Source of the DNA: Apostichopus japonicus
Lineage: Eukaryota > Echinodermata > Holothuroidea > Aspidochirotida > Stichopodidae
Direction: 5' to 3'
Length of the DNA: 64,000 nucleotides
NCBI RefSeq assembly: GCF_037975245.1
Contig: NC_092573.1
Location: forward strand, 23,899,265 to 23,963,264
The translations under genes were made by a program, and so were the position numbers. Shown here piece after piece: positions 36,601 to 51,600 of the stretch (positions within the stretch are counted from its first letter, which is position 1; the number at the start of each line of letters is the position of its first letter). Under the pieces are notes generated by a model, which searched no databases, was not told where the DNA came from, and saw only the letters and a program-made list of their open reading frames with translations.

Positions 36601-39600
36601 AGTAGTACATGCAATATTGTATGTGGAGTTCTGAAAGGCTGAATGCACAATGGTCAGATAAATGTCACTTTTGGTGTTAATTGGTCACGGAAAATTTTTT
36701 GGTTGTTGAAAATACAGCATATTTTATCCTTTTTTACCTCTAGGTGAACTGATTATTCGTCAGGCTCCAAACGTCCTCAAGTTTGACACGTTTAGCGGCC
36801 AGAAGAGAGGCATAACTGGTTCTCTGACATGTACAAACTTCAAGATTAGTTTTGTGTCTGCCAACAAACCAACTGTCAAAACGGTGAGTATCGGTCATGC
36901 AAACTGTCCACTTTGAGTCAAACAACCTTGTTAACCTTGAGTGGCAATTGTTTTATAATCAGGTGAAACATGTTAAACAGAGCAGCACATCCTCTCTATA
37001 CGTCGAACTTGACTCCCAAAAAACATTAGGGGATTCTAGTATTTACTTCGTTCCCCACTTACCTGTCTCCCCACAACCTAAGCACCGCATTCTACCGTGT
37101 CTAGTATGCCCTGGTAATCTTTTAACACTGCACCCTTACTGTAAGGTTTATCATTTCTGTGCACTGCTAACTAACTTCAGTTAATATTTTGTGATTGTAT
37201 AGTGAAATCAAATTATCATGATGGAATACTTTCCTTTAGAAGGGGAAAAATGACACCCAATCAGGAGCATACTATTACACTGTGTCTCTATAAAACCTCA
37301 TACATGGCCCAATGCAATACAAACACTATACTGTGAATTAAAATGAGTGACTGTGATGATTTCCAAATGATTTCAGAACAAAGATTTGTTCATGGTTGTT
37401 AGACGAAGGTATCGTACATTTACGAAAAACACTATGAGACACTTTGGGTGGTAGAAAATGAAGGAGGTCACTGAGGTCAGTGAGGGTGTACAGTATTAAA
37501 AGATTACCAGGGCATACTAGACACGGTAGAATGCGGTGCTTAGGTTGTGGGGAGACAGGTAAGTTGGTCACTCGTAAATATATAAACCAGTAAGTTTTAT
37601 AATATGCAGTGTAACAAACTGAACCATTGGGCAGTGCAGTTAATTTGAAGCTGGTTTTATAAAGGATTATATGATTTTAAAGATGAACTTCATTCAACGC
37701 ACGGCTGTTCCTCCTCCCCTGATGTTAATAATTACCATTACGTGTGGATAGTGTTACCATCCATATATAAAACACTGAGGGTGTTCATGTAATACTACAG
37801 CCTGAAAGAGCTCTGTTAAAGGAGCTCGCAGGTTAGATCAAATGCTTTGTCCAAAAATTTCCTTTTTGACTGGTTGCTTAAATCCATTTCTTGAATTCAA
37901 CGTGAGAAATGAGTGAAAAGTTCACATTTCTTTTTGTTTTGTTTGTGTGTGTGTGTGTGTGAAGGCTTAACGTGGAAATAGGTTAAGCTTGATCGCAAGA
38001 CTTCAATGTTTATTTGTTATTTATTGTCACTAAATATTCCATCAGCTCCTTTAAAAGCGTTAGCTGAGACCTGACAGATTCCTGATCAGGACAAACTTTC
38101 TCTCATAATCAAAGACTTCCTGAAGATTGGGAGGACTCTTCAGCAAACTAATATCAGTCCATCCTGGTTACTAGGTAGGACAGCCGTAGATGTTTGTTCC
38201 AGTTCAGACGGACTTTGAGAAAATCTTACCAAGAAGAATATGCCGCTAATTGAATTCAGAGTGTCCAATTAAACAAAATTACTAACGACTTTCACCTTAA
38301 AGGATCTTGACATGTCTCTGTATTGTCGCCTGGCAAAATATGCCAAACATATTTGTATCCTGTTTGCTTAAATAGAGACCATCTGGTGACCCTCAAAAAG
38401 TGCTAGACATGTTGAACTTATAATACTGTACAACAGAGCAACAACATGTACATCACTTTTAAGAATTTACCTCAAAAAAGTATTTTAATATTGATGTGTA
38501 CCATAATGTTGAACCTTGGGTATTAATAATGTTGTCGCCATTACACAGCCCGGGCAATAATTGGTCCGGTATCACATCGCAAAATGTGATGCAGGATTTG
38601 CAAATTGCCATACAAGTGCAGACACCTATGTAGCAGTCACTGTGCGCAGGTACCATAGCCTTCAGAGGTGCTCTGCAAACTTTGAGCACTAAAGTATTCC
38701 TTGCAGACAGAACGAGAAAGTTTGCACGTCGGAGTTCACATGATTTCCCAAATGATGTTAGAACTCTTTGTTCAGTGCGACGGGTTGATGACAAGCCGGC
38801 CGGAACATGTGCCGAGCACAGCTCTGCCCGGCTTCTGTTTGATTTACTTCGCTCCTCTCTAATACCTGTCTCCCACTCCACAATTGCACTTTCCTACCTA
38901 CCTGACTACACATTTGGAAACGTTTTAGCACTGTGCCCTCGCTCCCTGGGCTTCTGTTTGTTTCTCTTTGCTGTCTTACGGGCCTATGACTATTGATGTC
39001 GTTAGGTCGTATACCTTTGAGTATTTACGCTCTGTTATTCATTGGAACTCCCATCTTTGTCTCATTTTGAAATGAATCCACTAACTACAAATCCCTCATG
39101 TTTTTGTAGAAATATATTCATGTATAAATGTTGACAGCTAGTGGGTATTAACGGTATTATAAAATCAAGGGAACTCAACCGTACTTGGACCTCACGAGCG
39201 GAGTCTAGTATGGTTCGTTCTCAAACATGCACAAAATTTATATTCCTAATTACATAACTCTCAGTGATATTCAGGGACAACTGACTGTGTCAAATTGCTG
39301 TACAAAATGTAACTTTAACCCCTGTTTTTGGTATAATTTTTTTTTGTTTTTTTGTCAAACTAGACTGGCCTGGATCAGAGGAATGCCCTGTACAAAGACA
39401 ATGATATCCCTCTCACGTTTGTGAGGTCCATCTTTCAAGGTAAGTTTCACGTTATCTCACTTTATAAATGCTCGTACTTAAAAGTTCCGTTACAAATGCA
39501 TCCGAGTCGTAATATTTTTATGTTCTTTCACCAAACCCATGTAAATATTCTCATATCAATTGGAAAACTGCTCAGTCAACCATTAATTGCCATGATCCAG

Positions 39601-42600
39601 TTTGTTTGTTGTTGTTTTGTTTGAAACAAAGCCAGGGCCTGAACAAACCACCTCCCAGAGGGTTAGGTTTCATTGTTTCTAATTATACCTGTTTATCCAC
39701 TCGACCAAAACAATCTAAAACAGCTAGAGTAGTCATCTGAGTATGTAGTATGATCAAAATTGAAAATAAAAAAAAGAAAAGTTTCCTGGTCATTCACAAG
39801 ATGAAATACATTGCACCGAGGATCCTGTTTGATTAAAGTTACGAGCTAGCCAAGTTTAGTAGGTCACTCCTGAGAGTATCTTTCTTTGCTGCCAACCATT
39901 TCCATGCGACGAAGGTACAATAAGTAGAGATAATATAGTAACATGTTAATATTATTTATATATACACATATACCTGTACACACTGCACTTTGTCTAGGAT
40001 AATAATTCTGTAAAAAGAGAATGATTTGCTGGAAATAAAGAAATGAATGCCAATAAAAGGCATTAAACTTTAAAATTAAATTGAAAAGAAATTAAACTTG
40101 TCAAGGACAAATGTTGTTGACTGTCTTCCATCCAAGGGTGCTCAGTTGTTTACTTAAAGTTAAAAGAACATATTTAAGGCAAGTTATTGGACTTTAAAAA
40201 ACAATGGATTAAGATTAACATTTAGGTCTGCACTGAGAAACCAACAACATCATTAGTTAAAAGAATAGTCCAGGAAAAAAATGTCTATTTGAAATGTTAC
40301 AGAGGAACATAATCTAAGCATTCTATTGAAATTTGCATTCAGTTCCTATGTACAGTTTTTGAGATATTGACAGTTGAAGTTTTCTGATATTCTACCAAAA
40401 GTGAACTTGAAGGCTTGAAGCAAACAGGTGTGATGTCATAGCTGCACACTGACAAAAAATGTTTTGTTTTTTCTTGATTTTTCAGTCTATCGATTTGACC
40501 CCTTGGATTGGATAGGGTTACTAGTTTGTCTAAAGGGGATGTGAAGTTAATATAATACCAATACCTATGGTACCTTCCCATTATGGATGCATTCAATTGT
40601 GGACTATAAAGTTAGACGTAAATTTTAAAGGAAAACAAAACATTATTATCAGAGTGCAACAATGATGTCACACCTGTATGCTCGAAGTTCACTTTTGATA
40701 CGAAAGGTGGCAACTTCAACTGTCAATATCTCAAAAACCGTACATAGGAATTGAATGCAAATTTCACTAAAATGCTTAGATTGTGTTGCTCTTTTAACAT
40801 ATCAAAAGAAATTTTGACCTGGACTATTCTTTTTAGCCTTAAATGAGAATTCCAGAGAAATATCTTTTATAACATAATAACATGAGAAGACCAAACATTC
40901 AACCTTAGATCATCCTTAATGTTCCTTTAGCTGTACAAATGTAGTATGTCTTTTTGTGGTCTATTACATATTGTTCAATGTTCATTGCACAAAACAAAAG
41001 AGAAAGTAGAAGGGAAAAGAAAAGAAGATAAAAAATTGGAACATTGAACATATTGTGAATTATACTTGGCTCCAGCACTGGTTCAACAAAAATCGAGGAC
41101 ATCGATAAACAATACACGAAACGTTTACTTAAGATTCAACTTAGAGAAAACTTTGAATGTTTGTGAAGGAATAAGAGAAACGTAATTTGATATATACATT
41201 TCCTGCTTTTAATCAATTCTCATAGTTTCCTTCACTCGATCAGCTTGTAAGGTCACATGGAAAATATTATTTGCATTAATACATACATGTGACTGTTTCC
41301 TTAGTTGTATAGGTTACAATGATAACAAAGTAATAGTAGTTTCATATTTTGAGGGAAATGTCAAATGTTGGTTAATTACAATTTTTCCCCCGTCATTTAA
41401 CTTGAAAATTGAAAACAGTCTGTTTTAGCTGGAATGTGAACTATATTTTTGCCCACATAAGCACATTCCTTACTGTATTGGTCGGGTGTGTTGTCCGAGT
41501 GTTTGTGCCTAAAGGTATAAATCTGCTGACAATAGGCAAAAAGCTTCCTATAAATAACTTCTTAAATGTCAAAAGTTTCTAATTAAACAATTGACTCAAA
41601 TGCATTGAGTTGTAGGAGATTACAACATCAATTGTTTAAACCAATGTGAAAAACAAGTTTGATTTTTTTTTAATGTAAATAATATTGTATTCCTATATGA
41701 AGTAGTACAGCCTACCCTAACCATACAGTATGTTGTGCAGCTATTATCTATCTGTATGTAAAGCTTGGCTCTAGGAAGTGACTTCTGGGTATGGATTTGT
41801 TAGTTTTTATACTGTAGTAAAGGTCATAGTCTGTTAATAGTTAATTAATTTTGTGGGTGTATCTTGTAAAATAGTCAACAATCTGCTTTTTTCAAATAGT
41901 TTGTGCCTTGTTTTAAACCACATGGAAGGTTTAATCGGTGCACCGACTAGAGGTATCGTTTCCGTAAGACAGTGTTTGCACAGGGTAGCAAATTCAGAAC
42001 CAGATACGTTACCCAGGTCCCCGATGCAAACAATATTTCTTATCTCAACATTTCCTAGAACTTCTAATATCAAACATTGCCTTGTCATTTCTTGATCATT
42101 TTAACGTACGAAGCACTCAAGTATATGTTATTCAAGGACACTTTCGCAACTTTCAAAAACTTATTTGTGAGTGTCTTGGAGTATTTTATCCAAAGCCTCT
42201 AATGTTAAAATTGAATCAAAAGAATAAAAATGATGTTGTCCTCATTGTTTAAGTAACATTTGGCAGCTTTTCTGGATTGAAATTTGAGTACAATCTTGTT
42301 CTTTTCTTTTTTAAATTAAATGCATTTGGAGAATTCTAGTGTAAAAAGTTGAAGTAAAATGACTCCCTAATTTAGTGTTTCCTTTGCTCAAGCGTGCTGT
42401 GAGCTTTCTCATAACAAATATACAGTCAATATGCCCTGGGAGGTATATTCAAAATGAAATAAACAAGTAATTTTAATTAATAATTAAAAACTAAATTTAA
42501 GAGGAAAATGTTTACCAACATGATTATCAAGTCAACTGTCCGTTAGATGTAGTCGATTCATCTGCCATGTTGCTGTTTTCCGTTCAAACAGTCACAGGTA

Positions 42601-45600
42601 AAAGCAAGAAACAGCTGACGAGAAACTCTTCGACCGCGGTCAGTAGCAGCAGCAAGATTTTAGAGATTAGGACAAAGAACTTTAAAGTCTTCACATTCAG
42701 CTTCAAGTTTACTCCAGAACATGACATGAAATCAGTAAGTTTCATTTTTCTTTGAAGAAGAGTCACAGATAATTTTTTGACGTTGTTAAATAGGGGACGA
42801 GGTCGGCTCGAGGTGAGTCTATGTCTACAGTACGTTGATATTTGACAACACATGTCTTTTACGTTAAGCGTTCTAAAAGAATTCAGCTGTTGAGAGATCC
42901 ATGTAGATAGATATTGTGTTATGTTGTTTCGTATTGTCTGCTGAGGGGTTTTTAATTTCATCTACACTTTTTGCGACAGGATAAATATGGTAAAATCCTT
43001 GATTTGTTTAAAAAGGGTTTGGTTTACACTTTACAGGCATAATGTGATCCTATCATCTGGTGGTAAGTTGTAATATAAAATGTGTAAGTCTCCATTTTAG
43101 GCCAAAGAAGAAGATGAATTTTAAGTGAATTATTATATGAGTGATTTTAGCAGACTCCTCTTGGTAAGTGATCTGATTCATTATTATGGTGATGATGATG
43201 ATAATGGTGATGATGATGATGAAGGTGTAGATGATGATCGTGTTGGTGTTGATGATACTGATGGTAACTGGTGGTGATGATGGCACCGGTCATAATGGTG
43301 ATGACGATGATGCTGTTGATGATGATGGTGGTGGTGATGCTGATGGTATTGGTGGTGATGATGGTACCAGTCATAATGGTGATGACGATGACGCTGTTGA
43401 TGATGATGGTGGTGGTGATGATGCTGATGGTATGGTGGTGATGATGGTTCGGTCATAATGGTGATGACGATGATGCTGTTGATGATGGTGATGGTGGTGA
43501 TGATTGTGAAGTTGATCTTTTATGATGCAAAGTAGCAGGAAGGTATTGTTCAATGTCAAAACTGTTGTAGAAATGCTTTGTTGCTCGTTGCAAAACTGTT
43601 GATAAACTATTTCAATTATTTTCTCTCTCCCTTTGTGATAATGATGCTGATTGTCACGGCGATGAAAAGAAGTTATCGCTCACGGCAAAGCCGTTGTCCA
43701 GCTAGTTTAACTGTTATCTTTTACTTTCCTTTCTAGATCATCCAGACAATTCTTCACCATGCCTACCCAAGCAACATCAATCTGTTGTTTGCCTTTGCCT
43801 TCCAACTACCCTCTGATTCAGAGTCCAACCAGAACCGTTCAAATAAAATCCATGCGGAAAATGGCGTCTCGAACAGACACTCTCACTCGTATGATGGTTC
43901 GCTACCATCGATCCGATTCAACTCTGAATGGGGCTCGAAGAGGGCCTCTTCGCCCCCCACCCCACCCCCGAAACCAGTTCAAGGGCAAAAGGACTGGACT
44001 ACGGGGAAAACACCAACCTATAGAAATATGAAAGATTGGCAGGACGAGACGAGCAGATGGGGGAAACAAAACCTGAAAGTAACCGCGGTCAACACTGATT
44101 ACATGATGTGCGAATCGTGAGTATTTTGACGGTTGTCTTAAAAGGATAAAACGTTTGAGAACGTGAAACGGAAGTCGCCACTCTCCACGTAAGTGAGGAC
44201 TGACATGTCGAAGTTGAGAATTTCAAGATCAGAATATTTGTTAGCAATTTAACCCCTTTTAGTGTGTAAATCTATGGTACAAATGTGATTGGAAAACTAC
44301 CTTATTATTATTATAAAGCACTATGAGATGGTTTTTTCTCACCTGTTTTTTTCTTTATAGGTTACCTGAATATTTTGTCGTTCCGGCAGGGCTGTATGAC
44401 GGCGAACTTCAGAAGTGGGCACCGTGTTTCATCGGTCATAGAGTTCCTGTGAGTGTTTGTATCCTGTGTGGTGTTGGTTGTGAAAAGACAGAGCAGTCAT
44501 ATTTTGTTGTTAAGCATACTTTAAATTTGCATACTGGATTAGTCATTCATCCTCTTTATGTAATGCAGTTTCATATGTAAAGTAAATTATATTCCAATGC
44601 AACGATATATATCTATGTTAGATATATTTTCATATTGAATCAAGTCTTTACTTGCTGAACATATTCTGTTCAAACCTTTGACATATCAAGTTCTTTACAA
44701 AGAGCGGTCGCAGGTGACCAGACTAATGCGAAATCCCAGCATTTTTTCACATTATTAACTTGGACTACTAATAAATAAGGAAAACTGATCATCAGACCGA
44801 TAAAAGCGATAGAAATAATGTTAAAATGACGTGATGAGCAATCCCAACGACGATACAAGAAGAATAAAAATATGGTGAATTGCTGGCCTGGAAAGTATTT
44901 GATGACCCTGTAAAAAGCAGCTGTACTTCAAGTACGTTCATTTGGAAATTGCCGAATGGAATTAAGGTTGCTCTTGACATAAGCAACTAATCAATTTTAA
45001 TTTGTAGCTCATTGTGGGATTGCTGTCTAAGTTTGAGTACATTAATTGTCTACATCTGAGAATGGACACAGCCTTGTCAAAGTTTCTTACTGAATTATCC
45101 AAATAACCAGAGAATTATTGACGTCAGTGGAAATGAATGTCTCAATTCTTTTTCTTGAAAATTGAAATAAAAGACCTGATCAGTTTGAATAATTAATACT
45201 TTCATCTTTTAATGGCAATTGTTTTTTAATGTGCTCTTTGCAAACTGAACATCAAATGGGTATTTTGGGTTCGCTATAAATTATTCTATTATCTGCTGCT
45301 GTTATCAGTTTGGTCATTTACAATGTGTCCTATAGAGTCTAGTGACGGGTATGGAAGTATAAGGTAATTGTGTGTGTTTCACATACTGTGCAACACATGT
45401 ATGCAGGTGCATTGATCTTGCGCTGTGAAGTTGCCCTGTTTAAACTGTCAAGATGTAGAAACAACGTTCTTCAATGGAAGTTTTAAACTACACACACCCT
45501 TTCATGGAAAACAACTAGAATCAATACAGTATAAGTATTAAAGAAACATCCGTTTTATTTTAGTTTATTTTCTAGTGCTTTCATAAAATATATATACACA

Positions 45601-48600
45601 TTTACAAATTTAACACAGGAGAGAATTTGGGGGAAATTGCGCCTGCTTTGAAACGGATGTTTAAAAGTATAATATAAGTCTATGTCATTCTGTTGTTATC
45701 TTCTTCTGTTTCTGCATCTTTCAGATTTGGTGTTGGAGCAGTTCATCTGGATGTTCGTTGTTCAGAATGGTCCATCTAAATAGTGAAATAGACACAGATG
45801 AAGCAACCAAGAGGTAAACCATAAACATTTTATACTCATTGTATCCTTTGAACAGTGGATATAACTGGATGTATCTTGTGAAAGACGTTGATTGCTGAAT
45901 GCTTCACAAACAAATTTTCTGCATCTTTTAAGGTGGAAACTACATTTCTCACAGCACATTTTATCGGAAATATTTGGGTGATATTTTGTAAATTTATGTA
46001 TCTGGCAACAGTAGAGTGAATGATGTCATCACGGTAGATGAGCTCTATAAATGCTTTTTGTTTTTTCTTTAAAACATGCATTCTGGAATGACCTTTGACT
46101 CTTAACATTATCTTGTCAATGTCAGTTTCCTTTAAAAGCTGGGAAATCTGTTAAGACACCATGTATATAAACCATCTACCCTACACCACCGCCCATTTTA
46201 TGTTCACTGCGGTCAGACTTCTACGGCCGATTACCCGGTAATCGTTAAATCCCCAACTTTCAACGAGGGATTACACAGTTGCTTATGTAGGTCTACATGC
46301 ATAGGTTTACTCCAATGTCATTACCAGATTTGAATGGATTCTCCATGTATCAGTGGTCATGATGTTAATTGTATGTTGCTGTTCCTATCTGATAACCACA
46401 CAGTACATAGGGTCACTACATGGCTGATTATTGTACATCACTTCCCATTTTGGTGTTATTATCTCGTCTAATGTGGTTAAGTGTTGTAGGTAATAGGAAG
46501 TCATTGCTCTTAAATAGGGAAGGAATGAAACCACCAAATTACCTCATGCTGAATCAACCGTTACTTTCATAAAAGTTCTAAGAAAGACAAAACAAAAATA
46601 TACTTTCTGCAAACCTTTTTTGAAGGAGTCCCACCTTCTCAGGCATGCCAACATGTCTTTTACAAAAGATTGGAAATTTCTAAATTTCTTTCCCCCAAAA
46701 AATTTGGGAACTTAGGGAAAAGCATAAGGGAGAGTCCAAGTGAAAGAACATAGGGATATATAAAGAAACTTAGAAGCATTTTGGGGTTCTTCACATCTGC
46801 AAATTTTGCGGGGGAGCTTAGCACATTATGTCTGGGAGAGCGTGAGATTGCCTAAAAACAACCTAGGAGACTCCCAGTAAAATATGGCAGGTCTAATTAT
46901 TCCAGCGACCTAGGCTAGGATGAAAGGTCTCGGATTCAGTAACTGATTTTAATAAATATTTTATATGTTGGAATGCATCTTTCCATCAAAAGGATACACA
47001 TTTCAATACAAACATTTCTCAGCACACACTGTAGTTTAAACACAGTATTTAAATGTTTGCAAATTTTAATTAAAAAAAAAATGCAACTAGGAAAACCAGT
47101 TTTTGACAAATGATTCTAAAATTGTTTTCCTTGCTTCACTTGGTCTAAGTATTTTAACTCAAACAGTTACAAGATTTTGATATGTAAACCTAAATATTGC
47201 CACCATTTGGTGATTATTGTAGTTTCTGTCAAACTTCTGTAGGAAGGTAATTTTGTTTACCAATATCTTGCAGGTTTATTAAAGCTACCAAGTATTATTC
47301 ATGAAAATAATACAATTCTTTGTGCTATAAAGAATTGCTGGTAGATTTCTAGCACCAAATGAACATTTAAGGAGAAATTATTGATTCCATGCTAGTCGAG
47401 AATAATTTGTTGCCCTGAAGCTTTCAGATATTAACAATAAAGCTCATTCTACCACATTTTTGAAAATCTTGGAATATTTCCGCCTCAATATGAAAGCAAA
47501 GTGTGCTTATTAAGACAATGAATGCATTATTATCAAATTTGAGTACCAAATTCATGGAAAACTGACGGAAATCACCCTCCACAAAAAAAAATAGCTCTAA
47601 TCGATAGGGTACAAAGTTTGAATATTTTCATATTAGGAATGCATAAAAATGAGATATTTCCAACTAATTTGAATAAATTCTCTATGATGTGAGGTATTTA
47701 ACTGTTTTTTTTTTCCGTCTCAGGATGCTTCAAAGTATAGCAGACATCCATGCTCATGGCACAGCCAAGGATTATCCTGTCGTTACGGATTTAGAAAAAG
47801 TCTGTCCATCAACCAAAGACATTCTCGTGAGCTTCCAGAAACTCCAAGACCTATGCACAGTTGGTAGGTATTCTCTAATCGGTGATCTCGTTGAGATTCA
47901 ATATTTTAAAGTCCTGATGTCTTATTCACATATATTTAGTTGATAAAATATAAATGTTAAACTGTTGATAGCGATCTGATTCAAAGATCAAAACCCAGGG
48001 CTTGAGACCCGTTTTGGCTGTATGGTCTTGTTTAAATTGTCAAGTTTGATCCTGTGTTTGTGAGGACTTGCATTCCTAAGGGCTTTGGGATTAAATCTTG
48101 TTGTAGCTAAAAGTAATTTATTTGCTATTTCAAAAACATATTTCACAGATTTCTTTAGCATTTCTAATTGTTGAATTTTCAAAGAAGTGACTAGGACACT
48201 TCCGAAAAATAAGAATCTTAAATTGATTTAGTTTTAATGAATGATAAAATTGTAAATGTTAACCTCTGAAATTGTCAAAGTTAGCCTTTGAAGAAGAATC
48301 CTCAAGTGTCAGACCCCACTTTGCCTTTTTCGTTATTATCTAAAATATCCCAGTCAGTTTTGCCATTGCTCATATAATATATATATAACATTTATATATG
48401 ATAAAAAATTTGAAATTTCTTGAATTTGACTTCTTTCATCTGTGAGTTTTTGATCTATGAAATTATACCAAAATAGAATTTTTTTTTTTTATTTATTCGA
48501 CTATTGAAATCCTGGCGAATTCGTAAATGTTTATGTCAAAGTTTTTCCAAGAATTATTAAAACAAAGAGTCATTTCATGCCTAACTCAGGTGTAACTTTT

Positions 48601-51600
48601 GTCTTTTGAATATTTATGAAGTATATTTCTGAAACGGTCGAGAGAGATTCTTAATTTCTCCATAATGTGTTCATAATCGCCATTGCTTGAACACATATCG
48701 ATAGTTATAAAGTTTAGCCTCCTTCGAAGGTGTCCATTTTAATATTTCTAGCTAAACGTAAAGACAAGCTGTGCTCTGCACATTCTGATTGAATCTGTAT
48801 CTAACATTAATGTTAGCCCCTGGCTATGGTGTGATGGTGCGTTAATCATAGTCGTATTTTTATCTATATACGTGCGTGCACAGCCATTACAGCCATTATG
48901 GGAGGCAGGGTTAATCATTATAATGTTAAAACGAAACTTTCTGTTTAGACCATTACCGTAGGAATAATAAAAAGGTGAACTAGTTTTGAAGCTGACAGCA
49001 TTTTTACTCTCACACACTTGAGTTTTCGAAAGTCGATTCTTTTGACTTGACAGCAAGCAATGTATGCTGAGAACAATTTAATAATGGAGGCAATATATTA
49101 GATATTTTATCTCGATAACAAGTTAAAGTGGTTGCGTACAAGCAGTGTAAACTATGTGCGGAGTATCAAAATGTCAATCTTTATATAAATGAAACCTTGG
49201 CAAACTGTGCTACTTTTATCTGTTGATTATAAAATCATTGGTTAATATCTGAATTCCCAATTCAGGTTCCAAAATAAGCAATAATCTTGTTGAAGTTGAT
49301 AGCAGTGAAAGATTGTAGATTCAAAATGCAAGATTGCTACAAGTGAAGGGTATCTTTAAGCTATTAGGCTGAATCAACACAAGCCCCCCCACCCCCCCCC
49401 CCCCAAATATAAGTAAAAAGAAGAAGAAAATAATATAAAACAGAAAATACCAATAGGAAACAACAGTGATGAGACTAAAGAAGTTGTTATCATTTGGTCG
49501 CCAAGTTGTCATCATTTTTGTGTGTATTTTGTGTCAATGTAAGATTCATCCATGGATGCAAACCTCAACTTTTATAAAGATGGAAACTAAAACATCAATG
49601 ATCGGCAATCGTATAAAAGACAGCATCAGTTCTAAAGTCGTAAAATGATAATAAAAGAAGTGAAAGTTTGATTCCATGTTTAATAATGCTCACATGACTC
49701 TTAATGGGATTCAATGAAAGTGCGATTTGTTTTCATCAAAGCATCATGATTTATCCTCTGGTTGAAGTAAGATAAATATTTTTAACAGTTCTTCTTTCTT
49801 TTTGGGTCATTAAGGCTACCTGTACTTTGACATTAACTTAATCAGTAGCTAAGACCGTACCGTGGACTTTCAATATGTCGAGACCAGACTATTTGGTGAA
49901 TCCCTAGTCGTATTTCAGCCATTGTTGCCTGAAGTACAGTAGTAATTGGACAATTTGGAATTAAGTGTATAGATGCTAGTACTCTTGTCCTCGATTAGTA
50001 GAGCCTTTGTACTCTCTCTTACTCATATCAACGGAAATTCTACTTGTACTAGCACTCGTGCCATCGTGTACCACAGGCACCACGTGCGGTGGAAATAAGT
50101 CTGTTGGACAGACTTTCTTCTGTGTTATCTTTGATTGTCTGTTGTATTTTGGCGTGAAATAGATCAGATCAAAGTGTGCTGGTCGTACGACATCTCTGGT
50201 GGAGACTCGCAAGAGTGTCCATGCTAGAATTTTATTTTGGTATTCAGTTTGTCTTAGTATCGGACATTACACATGACACACTGCTGTGTAATGGCAACGT
50301 CTCGGTGTGAGAGGCTGTGGTGTGTTTGCAACATCGTGAGAAATTATGGTGTTGTCAACGTGAGCAAACTGGGTGTGTCCCATACCATAACATTGTGACA
50401 AATAATTATAATGAGATATTACTAACTTTATTCACAACTTGTTGGCATGATGTGGTGAGAAGGAGCAACTCCGATATGACATGACATTTTGACGTAAAGC
50501 ATCTAGACAAGTTATGTGTCACATGACAACAAACAGGAGAGAATCATGGCGCTATGTCACTTTTAAATATCATATCATGAGCATTAGAAAGAGAGATGGT
50601 GTTTTAAATATTATTGCTGTTACTGTATGCTGTCATTAAGAAGAGCAAACAATAAATGATTGTTTTAATATAATTTGTTTTCTCTCTTCTCATAGCATCC
50701 ATGAAGGAATTCATTTCGACCGAGACTAAGTGGTTTTCTGCTTTGGAAAACTGCAAGTGGTTACAACATATAAGGTAAGAACACACAAGTATCTGAGGCT
50801 GTACATTATGGCCACGTTGCAGTAGGTTGGTAATAGAGGGAAAGTAAGTTTTAGAATTATGGTGGAAGAAGTATTAAAAATAAAGACATAAGTAGAAATT
50901 GAGATGGAATGCACAAACATTTTTGTGGGTTGCGGTGAATTCTTTGTTAAGTGAAATAATTCCCTAGGAATCTGTTCTAACATTATCTTTTGGTGATTAA
51001 GTAAATCAAGAGTTTGGAGTTTGAAATAGACCAAGATAAGGCTGCACCTACTGATGTTCTTTGGCAATAATGGATCTTTAGTCAGCTGTTAGGGTACACA
51101 TCTATGGTAAGGAGTTCGAAAGTAATTTCTTTTGATTCTTAGGATATAGCTAAGTGTAAACACTGCTCCCTATAGCTGCAGTGGTGAATCCCTCACAGCT
51201 GTATAAGACTACAAGTCCAGATTAGCCTGTGTCCAACTATTGTAGCATCAGGGTAACACAGCATTACGTCTTCCCCAAATAACAGGAGGACAGCTTATTA
51301 CTGTACTTGATTGTTCATCTGAATTGAAATTTCCGTCACGGTAAAAAAAATTAATTAATTGATTGATTAATTAATTAGTAATTAATTAATTAATTAATTG
51401 GATATGGCAGTTTCTAATGGAAATGTCAAATTTGTGTCTGGTAAGGCTTGCATGGTATGATGCATTCACTTTATGTTGTTGTTACAAATATAGATTATGT
51501 ACTTAGTTGTGTAAAGATGTTACATGGTTTATGCAGATGATAAAGAAATATGGATGGCTTTAATATGCAAAGATACAAACTTAACGAGTGGTTGAGTTTA

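Larger units (their letters stand above)
16908..36743 (+). other. MTMR10 intron 2, 19.8 kb
   Basis: This is the largest intron. It splits the Gly codon of the LLNGE motif, and the protein alignment is continuous across it, so no exon is missing. Repeats and elements inside are listed separately. The stretches 16908-23590, 25215-26710, 27886-29960, 30400-31375, 31560-33440 and 34550-36743 hold only short composition-driven open frames, poly(G)/poly(C) runs and microsatellite fragments. I see no nested gene. Confidence 0.65.
36884..39363 (+). other. MTMR10 intron 3
   Basis: Contains the foldback element 37030-37600 and a related fragment at 38838-38950. A GC-richer stretch at 38650-38850 carries a 140-codon frame on the minus strand with no recognisable domain. 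A GT microsatellite lies at 37945-37962. No nested gene supported. Confidence 0.6.

Noticed and set aside
37035-37184. Conserved peptide PQPKHRILPCLVCPGNL found on both strands
   Set aside because: It is the translation of the two inverted arms of a foldback element, not of a protein family.
38459-38996. A 140-codon minus-strand frame and a 104-codon plus-strand frame in a GC-richer patch
   Set aside because: They overlap each other, lack any recognisable domain, and part of the patch belongs to a repeat family.
43184-43458. His-rich and Asp-rich frames
   Set aside because: Product of the GAT/GGT minisatellite, open in several frames at once, in an MTMR10 intron.
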